Below are positions 1-8,100 of a stretch of 19,175 nt of DNA, piece by piece. Location of the stretch: assembly GCA_017421145.1 (NCBI GenBank), contig JAFOTA010000241.1:1-19175 (forward strand). Direction: 5' to 3'. The notes under the pieces are model-generated. The model was not told where the DNA came from, ran no database searches, and saw only the letters and a list, made by a program, of their open reading frames with translations. Source of the DNA: Treponema sp. (GTDB lineage: Bacteria > Spirochaetota > Spirochaetia > Treponematales > Treponemataceae). The number at the start of each line of letters is the position of its first letter. The stretch's first letter is position 1. The translations under genes were made by a program, and so were the position numbers.

Positions 1-248
1 CCTTTCTTAAACTCTGTCGCAAAGCCTTGTTTTATAAATATTTCCTTAACACATGGAATAGTAAGTAATAATGAAAGTCTTGCGTCTTCAGGACTAACTG
101 TTTCTGATTTTTCAGTTTTATTGAAATGAATCTGAATTTCGTTATAGTCTCCTACTCTTTCAAAATATAGTCTGTCATTATCTACAGGCAATTCTATATA
201 AAAAGGCTTAAATCTCTCATCACAATCTATATATTCTTCTTCAGTCAT
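1..248 (-). CDS. partial hypothetical protein, AT-rich, open at left edge
   Basis: A reading frame of 82 codons with no stop runs from an ATG at 248-246 off the left edge. The translation begins MTEEEYIDCDERFKPFYIEL and continues with mixed charged and aromatic residues. I recognise no family, signal peptide or membrane segment. By-eye GC over 1-240 is about 30%, against about 48% in the adjoining mutS part, and the codons are strongly A/T-ending, unlike every other gene here. The ATG overlaps the mutS stop by 6 bases and has no clear Shine-Dalgarno sequence, so the true start could differ if the region is a junction. It may belong to an acquired element that broke mutS, or to a different DNA molecule joined during assembly. 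That a protein is encoded is likely from the open frame and protein-like composition; its function is unknown. Confidence 0.5.
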   Translation of the reverse strand, partial: MTEEEYIDCDERFKPFYIELPVDNDRLYFERVGDYNEIQIHFNKTEKSETVSPEDARLSLLLTIPCVKEIFIKQGFATEFKK

Positions 249-1860
249 TACAGGATATCTCAGAAAGCCTGCCCCTTATTTCCAGGAAAAGATCCCTTTC
301 AAGCTCCAGTATCCTTGATTCGGACTCGTTAAGGTTTTCCTCAAGCTCCCTAAGCCTTGGCGTTGTATAGCGGTCGGCGTTCACCATCGATTTTCTCATG
401 ATGAAATGCTGCGGTACCATGCCTGCTTTTCCGCGCGTGACTTCAATGCAGTAGCCCATGTTGCCTGTGTTTTTGATTTTGAGGTTCTGTATTCCGGTTG
501 CGTTTTTTTCTTCTTCAAGATAGCTTTCAAGGATTTCGTTGAAGTTTTTGCGCATTCCCCGCCACTTGTCAAGCTCTTCAGACCAGCCTTCCTTGATCAG
601 CCTTCCTTCGGTGAGCGACGTGGCAGGATCATCAAGGATGGACTCTTTTATCAAAGACGCAATCTGGACTGCATTTTCAGGATCAGCTGATGCAAAATTC
701 AACGGTCCCAGCACGTCCTGGGCTTTAAGCCACATTTCAAGCGAAAAACGGAGAGCCTGCAAATCCTTTGCGTGCGCCCTGTCCATTGCAATACGCCCGG
801 CAAGACGCTCTATGTCCAGGATTCCGTTCAGCATGTCGCGCACCCTGTGGAGAAGAGTCCTGTCGTCAAAGAAAATCTGCACGTGGTTGTTTCTTGAAAT
901 TATTTTTTCACGGTCTGTCAGAGGAAATGAAAGCCACTCGCGCAAAAGCCTTGAGCCCATGGATGTCCTCGTGTGATTCACGCATTCCAAAAGAGTGAAC
1001 TGGCTTCCAGAATCCCTGAGGTTGTGGAGGATTTCAAGATTTTTCCGTGAAGATTCGTCCATGATAAGATATTCGCTGTCATGGTAGACTGAAATTCCCT
1101 TGATGTGCGGAGACTGTGTGTTCGTCGTCTTTTCAAGATAGTCAAGAAGAAATCCTGCAGGCGGAATCTCCGGGGAAGAATCTTCAAGCGAAAATGATTT
1201 AAGGTTTGCCGTTCCGAACTGTTTTTTAAGTCTCTCGTATGAAAGCTCCGCATTGAAATTCCAGTCAGGGTAATAGGATACTGCCGCAGACGGATTTTGT
1301 GCAACAACGGCCTTTATGACGGGACTTTCTTTCATTGAATCCGGGAGTATGATTTCCCTTGGATTGCATCGTCCTATCTCCTTGGGCAGATTTTCTTCCA
1401 TCTCCTTTTCCGGAAAACTTGTCGCCCTAAATTCTCCGGTCGTGACATCGATGTATGCAAAACCGCAGAATCCCCTGCTCACAAAAACCGATGCAAGGAA
1501 ACTGTTGATTCCGCTTTCAAGATACTCGCTTTCAACCGCAGTTCCGGGAGTAATCACCTCCACGACCTTGCGCTCAGTGAGTCCCTTTCCGTGCGCAATT
1601 TCACCGACCTGTTCCGCTATGGCAATCTTTTTACCGAGACGGAGAAGACGCGCTATGTAGACTTTTGAAGCATGGTACGGAATGCCGCACATCTTACGGT
1701 CGCCCCGGTGAGTCAAAGTAAGGTTCAGTATCCGGGAGACATTCTCCGCATCCTCGTCAAACATTTCATAAAAATCACCGAGCCTGAAAAAAAGAATGTC
1801 ATTGGGATATTTCGCCTTTATCCCCATGTACTGCATAAAAAGAGGTGTGTCTTCCGCCAT
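241..1860 (-). pseudogene. mutS: DNA mismatch repair protein MutS, truncated after the clamp region
   Basis: MutS scans DNA, binds mismatches and small loops, and recruits MutL in an ATP-dependent way. The 539 residues read from a good start (AAGGA about 10 bases upstream) and contain the mismatch-binding motif Phe30-Tyr31-Glu32 in GDFYEMF, then the connector, lever and clamp regions up to RELEENLNESESRILELE. Full MutS is usually about 850-900 residues. The ATPase domain with Walker A, Walker B and the dimerising helix-turn-helix is completely missing. Homology appears to run almost to the stop (positions about 241-265), where GC content falls abruptly. The product would be unable to couple ATP to repair, hence the pseudogene call. 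It lies downstream of skp as in T. pallidum but behind a terminator, so it is probably transcribed separately. An assembly chimera is an equally good explanation for the break. Confidence 0.85.
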
Positions 1861-1881
1861 CGTGTAAAAATCCTTGTAAAT

Positions 1882-1904
1882 AAATTGTTGAAAAACAACA
1901 ATTT
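1882..1904 (-). repeat. perfect inverted repeat in the mutS leader
   Basis: AAATTGTTG and CAACAATTT form a 9-bp perfect stem around a 5-base loop. One further T-A pair at 1881/1905 can extend it. It ends about 6 bases upstream of the mutS ribosome binding site (tcctt at 1871-1875 on the plus strand), so folding could affect ribosome access. It is AT-rich and has no GC core, so it is not a convincing terminator. A second AT-rich hairpin (ctaaaa/ttttag, 1931-1946) lies farther upstream in the same leader. Role unknown. Confidence 0.5.
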
Positions 1905-1954
1905 AAAACATCGCGTTTTCAAATTTGCTTCTAAAAAAGCTTTTAGAGGAGTTC

Positions 1955-1983
1955 ATTATATCAAAAAAAATGGTCCCTGAAAA
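1955..1983 (-). promoter_or_regulatory. probable sigma-70 promoter for mutS
   Basis: On the minus strand a perfect -10 TATAAT (1960-1955) lies 17 bases after a weak -35 TTTTCA (1983-1978, 4 of 6 matches). It would give a leader of about 85-90 bases before the mutS ATG. The -35 falls inside the skp terminator loop, so the skp terminator and mutS promoter are interleaved. The perfect -10 is the main support. Confidence 0.45.
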
Positions 1984-1995
1984 TACAGGAACCAT
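1963..1995 (-). terminator. intrinsic terminator at the end of the tamB-bamA-skp operon
   Basis: On the minus strand ATGGTTCCTG and CAGGGACCAT form a 10-bp stem with a single G-U pair around a TATTTT loop, followed directly by a run of eight T. It lies 23 bases beyond the skp stop codon and separates skp from mutS. Confidence 0.9.
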
Positions 1996-2017
1996 CGTCA
2001 AAAAATGCGGTAAAAAA

Positions 2018-2557
2018 CTAGAGCCTGAGTCCAAGCTCTTTGATGACTGCATTCGTCAGATCGACGGACGGGCTGTACCAGATTATTGCGTTTGCCTGCT
2101 GAAGGCTCATGACCATGCTGTATCCACCCTTCTGTGCAACTGTCTGAATCGTTGAGTAGAGCTTCTTGTAGAACGCATCGTTGTTCTGGAGGCTGTTTCT
2201 CAGGTTGTCAAGCTCAGTCTGCTTTGTAGAAGTGTATTCAGTCAGATACGAAGTCTTTTCGCTGATCTGCTGTGCAAGCGCCTGAGAATTTGACTTGTCA
2301 CCCTTGCGGTCATATTCCAGTTTCTTCTGCTTGAGGTTCTGGATTTCCCTCGTCACGTTGTCGATTTCAGTCTGGAATTCCTGCCTTTTTCTTTCATAAT
2401 TACGGACAGCCGTTGAATTCTTGTAGTAGGCCTGATAGATACGAGCCATGTCAACTACAGCGAATTTCGTAATCTGCTGCTGTGCAAAAACGCGTCCGCA
2501 TAATCCCGTAAAAGCCAAGGCGAAAACCAAAGCAATCGTTTTAAAACCCTTTTTCAT
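2018..2557 (-). CDS. skp: OmpH/Skp-family periplasmic chaperone
   Basis: Skp holds unfolded outer-membrane proteins in the periplasm and hands them to the BAM machine. The start is the ATG at 2557 (MKKGFKTIALVF) because AAGGAG lies 6 bases upstream; an upstream in-frame GTG at 2572 would place that binding site inside the gene. The 179-residue product has a Sec signal (residues 1 to about 23, cut after VFA), a beta strand (TKFAVVDMARIY) typical of the family, a long charged and glutamine-rich helical arm (about residues 55-120, the coiled-coil tentacle), and a C-terminal return segment ending in strands. It lies 63 bases after bamA in the same direction and is followed by a strong terminator, so it is probably the last gene of the outer-membrane assembly operon. 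Length and layout are normal for Skp. Confidence 0.9.
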   Translation of the reverse strand: MKKGFKTIALVFALAFTGLCGRVFAQQQITKFAVVDMARIYQAYYKNSTAVRNYERKRQEFQTEIDNVTREIQNLKQKKLEYDRKGDKSNSQALAQQISEKTSYLTEYTSTKQTELDNLRNSLQNNDAFYKKLYSTIQTVAQKGGYSMVMSLQQANAIIWYSPSVDLTNAVIKELGLRL

Positions 2558-2620
2558 GTTGTGCTCCTTCACATAGGAAAATTATGGAACCACGAAAACT
2601 TCCTGTCTCCTGTGGTGACC

Positions 2621-3619
2621 TTATCTATTTGCAAGATTGAATGACAATACGAAGTCCCAGCTCTTGAGCCAGTCAACCGGGTTACCGATTTTATCCGTGA
2701 AGGAAACTCCGCCGTCAGTAATCTTGAATTTGCTTACGAACAAAAGCCTGAGCGGGAACTGCTGTATACAGAAACGAACGCTCGGACCATAGCTGAAATA
2801 CCAGTCATTCGGATTTCCGAAATCCGTGAACACCTGCGACGGTTCTTTTTTGATCATGGACGCATCGAAGAACGCATCGACCGCGACAATTCCAGGAACC
2901 ACAGGCCAACGAAGCTCTATGGTATTGTTGAGGACCGCAAGACCACGGCCGCTGTCATAATTGTACAATGACCATCCGCGTCCGCTGAAAAGACCGTCTA
3001 TATAAAGCTGGTTGCCCTGCTTGATGGAAGTGCCCGGAACAGGGAACTGCATTGAAAGTCCTGAGTAAAGCATAAGAACGAGCTGGAGCCCCCAGTTTTC
3101 CGTGAACTGATGATTTACAAGGGTAAAGTATTTTTCCGCCTTGGTATCTGTGCGCAGGTAGAATTCAGATTCTCCCCACTCAGGCGAGAACAAACCTTTC
3201 GGAAGAAGTCCGTACCATGTGAGCCTCTGGCTGAAGAACCATCCCGAAGAAGCGTCGTAGCTTATGTTTCTTCCGTCCATTGAGAAAGACACGAACAAAG
3301 AATTCCTCGGTTCCCAGTTGTTGGCATAGTCGCTTACGTCTGCATCATAAGGTATGTAGAGAGAAGTATCGTAGATGTTGTTGATGAGGCTTCCTGAAAT
3401 ACCGCCGGTAAGCGTGAGGATAGCAAAGTCAGGAGTCCATCTGCGTCCAAGTGATTCGCTCAGGTTGAACTCATGCTTCTGATACTCCATATAATAGTCA
3501 CCGTAATCTATGTCGCCGTCAGGAGTCACGAAAAGCCTGCTTGCCGTTTCAGTTGAATGGGAATAGCTCAACGAAAGGTTGTTGCTTATAGGCTGACCGA
3601 AAAGCCAGTTTTCCCCGTA
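2621..3619 (-). pseudogene. bamA: BamA C-terminal beta-barrel part, downstream of an in-frame TGA
   Basis: This 333-codon stretch continues the bamA reading frame directly after the TGA at 3622-3620. It begins YGENWLFGQPISNNLSLSYS and is full of alternating polar and aromatic residues, as expected for outer-membrane beta strands, ending in a C-terminal strand (SWDFVLSFNLANR). The first possible start behind the stop is a TTG at 3571 without a ribosome binding site, so independent translation is unlikely. With the upstream part and the stop codon counted as one residue the protein would be 830 residues, close to the roughly 837 I recall for T. pallidum BamA. The coding content is intact, so the split is either a sequencing or assembly error, a very recent mutation, or a read-through site. 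Confidence 0.85.
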
Positions 3620-3622
3620 TCA
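3620..3622 (-). other. in-frame TGA interrupting bamA
   Basis: Codon 498 of bamA is TGA. The coordinates of the two halves are in the same frame (1587 bases, 529 codons, from the track start at 5158 to 3571). Context is SLSL-stop-YGENWLFG at the start of the barrel. One base change from GGA, CGA, TTA, TCA, AGA or TGG would restore a sense codon. TGA is a normal stop elsewhere here (for example aroB), so genome-wide recoding is not supported. Confidence 0.8.
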
Positions 3623-5113
3623 GAGAGAAAGTGACTGTGTGTCCGTCGAAAGCTTTCCGTTTACAGAAAGGGATTTTCCAAGACCGAGAAAATTCGAATC
3701 CTGAACCGTTGCAAAAATAGAAATCGGGAACTGATCTGAATCGGAAACGCCGCTGAACGTGATTCCCAAATCCAAAGTTGTCGTGCTCTGCTCAGTTACA
3801 TCGATGACCACGTCGATCAGGTTTTCTTCAGAGCCTGGAGTTACTTCAGGATAAATCTGTGAGAAATACTGAGTGTTGTAGAGGTTCCTCAATCCGTTGG
3901 AAATCTTTGTGTTTGAAAAGATGTCGCCGCTTTCAATAGGAATCTCCCTGGCAATGACATAATCCTTGGTTTTTGCGTTTCCCTTGATTATGACGTTCTC
4001 TATATGGCTTCTTTCATTTTCCTTGATATGGAAAATATATGAAATGGTCTTTGCACTTGAATCCTTTATAGGAGTTGCAGAAAACTGATTGGACGTATAG
4101 CCGTTTTCATAATACTTGGTCTGCACGGCCATCGATGTTTCCTGGAATTTGGTTTCATTGTACACAGCACCCGTTTTCTGCCTTACGAGAGCCTGCAATG
4201 TGTCGGTTGAGAAAACTTTGTTTCCTTCGAACGTGATTCCGCCGAACGTATATTGCGATCCTTCCTGTATGTTGAACCTGATCGTAAGCTCGCGGCGTTT
4301 TTTCTCTTCATTATAAACGGATTCTTCTATTGCATAGTTCAGAACCTTGGCATCAACATAACCGCGGTCGTTGTAGTAAGATACTATGGTCTTGGAATCC
4401 TGCTCAAGCTGGGTTTCCTTGAAAGAACCCTTGTTGAAAAGCCCTGCTTCCTTAAGGGAGATTTTTCCTTTGAGGGTATTGGCGTTTACGGAAGTATTGC
4501 CGGTGAAGAGTATGGACTTGACTACGGTCTGCTGGCCTTCGTCAATGGTGAAAGTCACCGTATATCCGTCTTCATCTTCCTGTGCTGACGAAACGACCTT
4601 TATGTCCGTATAACCTTTTTCTATATATAAGTCACGGATTGCCCTTTCGTCCATGTATCTCTTGCTTTCGTTGTAAACGCTCTTTTCCGAACTTGAAATT
4701 GCATCGTCAAGCTCCGAGCGGCGTACCTGATGATATCCGACATACTTGATCCTTGTGATTATCGGGTATTCTTTTACGACAAGAACGACCGATATCGAAC
4801 GGCATGTCGTGTATGAACCGTCATAAGGGGTGACGCGTATATCTTCGATGTCCTCGAAATAATTCAGGGCATAGGTTCTGTTGAGTATGTCCTCAAAAAC
4901 ATCGTCGCTGAATTTTTTTCCTGCGAAACTGGCGGTGATTCCTTCAATGTCATCTTTCTTGACGCTCTTCAATCCTTCGAAAGAAACCGAGCGGATCGTC
5001 TTGTCATAATACCAGCCGTCCGGGGCTTCTGACTGTGCAAATACAGGAACAGCACACATCGCTGCAATTACGAATGTAATCAGAAAGGCTATGGTCCTAT
5101 GTTGAATACGCAT
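3620..5113 (-). CDS. bamA: BamA (Omp85) N-terminal part: POTRA domains and first barrel strands
   Basis: BamA is the essential outer-membrane core of the BAM complex, folding beta-barrel proteins into the outer membrane. The start is the ATG at 5113 (MRIQHRTIAF) because AGAGGA lies just upstream; more distal in-frame starts overlap the tamB end. Residues 1-26 are a signal peptide (cut after VFA). Several repeated POTRA modules follow, visible from recurring patterns such as IRSVSFEGL, VKSILFTGN, FGGITFEGN and IENVIIKGN. The barrel begins near residue 440 (TTLDLGITFSG). The frame ends at a TGA after 497 codons, while a whole BamA is about 800 residues, and the missing barrel follows in frame. 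It lies 26 bases after tamB. As made from this sequence the protein would have POTRA domains but almost no barrel. Confidence 0.9.
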   Translation of the reverse strand: MRIQHRTIAFLITFVIAAMCAVPVFAQSEAPDGWYYDKTIRSVSFEGLKSVKKDDIEGITASFAGKKFSDDVFEDILNRTYALNYFEDIEDIRVTPYDGSYTTCRSISVVLVVKEYPIITRIKYVGYHQVRRSELDDAISSSEKSVYNESKRYMDERAIRDLYIEKGYTDIKVVSSAQEDEDGYTVTFTIDEGQQTVVKSILFTGNTSVNANTLKGKISLKEAGLFNKGSFKETQLEQDSKTIVSYYNDRGYVDAKVLNYAIEESVYNEEKKRRELTIRFNIQEGSQYTFGGITFEGNKVFSTDTLQALVRQKTGAVYNETKFQETSMAVQTKYYENGYTSNQFSATPIKDSSAKTISYIFHIKENERSHIENVIIKGNAKTKDYVIAREIPIESGDIFSNTKISNGLRNLYNTQYFSQIYPEVTPGSEENLIDVVIDVTEQSTTTLDLGITFSGVSDSDQFPISIFATVQDSNFLGLGKSLSVNGKLSTDTQSLSL

Positions 5114-5139
5114 AAAAATCCTCTTTATAATATTCATTT

Positions 5140-8100
5140 TTAAAATTGCCACCGCCATGACAATGTAAGCGACGTTGACGAAACCACGGAATTTTCTATG
5201 GCCCCGAAATCAGGCGCAAACTGCCAACGGATGTTTCCGAACGGAGCAAGCATCTCGAATCCTACTTCAGGACGGAATACAAGCCCTCCTCCGGAATTTA
5301 TGTTATCCCTCATGGAATTTTCATCAAATGACCACTGCATAAGAGCGTCTACATAGATGTCTTTTCCAAGGTATTTGCCTATATAAACAGTCGTATTGTC
5401 AAAAAAGTTACCGATTCCGGCAAATTCTTTGCCTTCCGTACTTGCAATCGTCTGGTTTATGACATTCTGCAGGACGGTCGTACGAAGTGAAAATATATCA
5501 AAATTGAGCAAATCACGCAATGCATTCTCGAATTTTCTTGTGAGCACTGTCTGGGCCACCAAATCACCGGCTGCAATGACTATGTCCTTCGCCGATGAAG
5601 AATCTCCGGTGGCAATCTGACCGAGGAGGCTCATGATCTCGCTTTCTGACTTGACCGGATTGGCCGTAAGCACTGGGTCGAATTCGGACGCTTTCTGGTT
5701 CACGGCTTCAAGCGTTATGGTCACGTTCTTTCCGTTCTGGTCGCGTTCCCTTGTCTGTGCGCGTACCGTTAGCTCAGGGTCGAATTTAGTCTGGTTTTCG
5801 TTCAGATAGACCTTTCCTTCAGTCAGATAGAAGTTGCGGCTTAAATAGAAGACTTCTCCACCCCTCAGGGCAACCTCGCCTTTTACGCTCCAAAGAGAAT
5901 TCAGCGTGTCCATAGTGAAATGCAGGGATGAGTCAGGTGCAAGCATACCGCGCAGTATAGGATTGACCACAAAACTGACTTTCGGGCCTATGAGCAGATT
6001 CAGGTCAACTGAAATCGGGAACGGGGTGCCTGTATTTTTCTCCTGCTCCTTTTTCGCCTTGTTTTCCTTTTCCTTGTCTTTGTTCTTGTTGCCGCCGGTA
6101 AGATCGGAAAGGCTGTCTATTACGGTCGCCTCGGTATTGTGCAGGGAAACGTTACCCTTCAGGTCAACGCCGTCGGTGTTGTAGATAAGGCTCAGTTCAG
6201 CCCCGGCCTCTCCTTTCAGCCTCAGGAAAGGAATGTCTATGTCGAAAGGAATCCTTCCGTTCTCTCCGGTGGACATATTCAGAGTGACGTCGCTCGGAAC
6301 CCAGCGGTCAAGCTTTATCCCTGCATCCACGGCCACGTTGTTCGTCCTGATTATGAGGTTGGTCTTCGGGACGCTTATCTCATTTCCGCTGAAATTGAAC
6401 GTAATGCTCTTTCCGGTTATGTGCTCCGGGATATAGCTCGGGAGGTTCGCGTCAAGCCCCTCAAGCACAAGCTTTCCGTTGAACACAGGGTCGCTGAAAA
6501 GCCCGCCGAGATCTATGTCGCCGCTTATCACTCCGCTGTAGAGGCTGAACTTGTCCGAATTGAACATGAAGGCAAAACGTGAGAAATCAAGATACAGGTT
6601 CTTGAAATGGAAATCCATGTTCGAGCCGTCAATCTGCCCGTTGAAATTGAAATGAAGGGGCTTCGTTTCATCCACGTAGAATTCCATCTCTCCCGTGTCA
6701 TAGACGTATCCGCTCAGACCCAGGTAATCATCGGAAGTGACGATCGTAAGCCCAGGAGACCTCTGGAGCATGAAGTGCAGCGGTATGTCCATCTTGAGAA
6801 GCTCGCCCGTGACAGGATCAGCATCAAGGTAGAGGGTTATGTCCTCGGGAATTTTGAAGAGGTCGGCATAGTATGTGTCGGATCCCATGACAGCCTTTTC
6901 CTTCTCTCCCTCGAACGAAAGGTCAAGCGGAATCTTTATGTCCGATCCTGCGGCATTCACCGTTATGTCTGACTTAAGCTCGCCTGTGAAAGTCTCAAGG
7001 TCAGCGAATCCGGTTATATTGTCAAGCTTTATAGGAAGCCACTCAGCCTGGAATTCAGGGATGTCTATCCTTCCGTTTTCGAATTTTGCGTTTCCACGGA
7101 CTTTCAGCGGATTGTCGTTCAGGTTGAGGGAAAGGTCTGCAAGGTCAAACGACACCGAAGGATTTTCAAAAGTTCCGTCGGCATGGATTTTCGCGGTGAA
7201 AGTGTTGTCAGGATTCTGCTTGCCCAAAAAGCGCGCCATCGGGAAGGAGTCCACGTCAACGTCCGCAGTGAACACCCAGTCATGGAGAAGAGTGTCAAAG
7301 CCGTGCTCCTCCGGGTTTTCAAGCGTCGCGGATATGAATATCTTTTCATTCGATACGTCGTTGTCCATTGAAACGTTGAGGGTGGCAGAAGAGAACACTC
7401 CGTCGTCCTCTATGTTCCAGTATGCGTTTCCGCCTCCGGTCAATGAAGACACTGAATCCGAATAGCCTATTTCCTCTATCTCCACGTTGCCGTTGTCGAC
7501 CACGCCGCTCAAGGTTATCTTCGAACCAAGGTTTGAGTTGGTCATGTCCTCAACGGTCACGTTCTCCAGATTGAACCTGAAGCCTTCAAGCGGAGAATAC
7601 GTGAAATTCGACCTTGCGGAAAGATTAAGGAGGAATCCGTATATCGAAAGCGGGAATTCAGAAATCTGGAACACGCCGTGCATCGGGTTGTTGAAGTTCA
7701 CGTCCAGCTGCAGGCCGTAGTCACCGGACACGCTGAGCCACTGACCGAAGGAATAGACTCCGTCAAGCTTGTACGGAATGTCGTTGAGGCTCAGGTTGGT
7801 AGAGAATATGAGCTGGTCGGGCACTATGTCAACGTTCGCAGTGGCGGCAAGCGAAATCTTGTCATAGAGGAGGTCGAACCTGGTGACGTTTATCGTCTCG
7901 TTGGATCCGTCCAATGACAAAAGGAGCATCTGCCTTTCCTTCTCGGTGTTTGCGACGACCACGTACGGGCAGTTGAAAGTGAACGTCTTGAAATCAAATG
8001 ACAGGTACATTTCTCCCGACATGATGTAGGGCGAAAGATTCGGAGCTGCGTTCATGAAGGTATCCTTGATCCCGCCTCCCATGAAAAATGCCAGTCCAGA

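Noticed and set aside
3620..3622. Selenocysteine or genome-wide TGA recoding as the cause of the bamA stop
   Set aside because: BamA has no redox Cys or Sec at this place, no SECIS-like hairpin is evident directly after the codon, and TGA is a working stop in other genes here.
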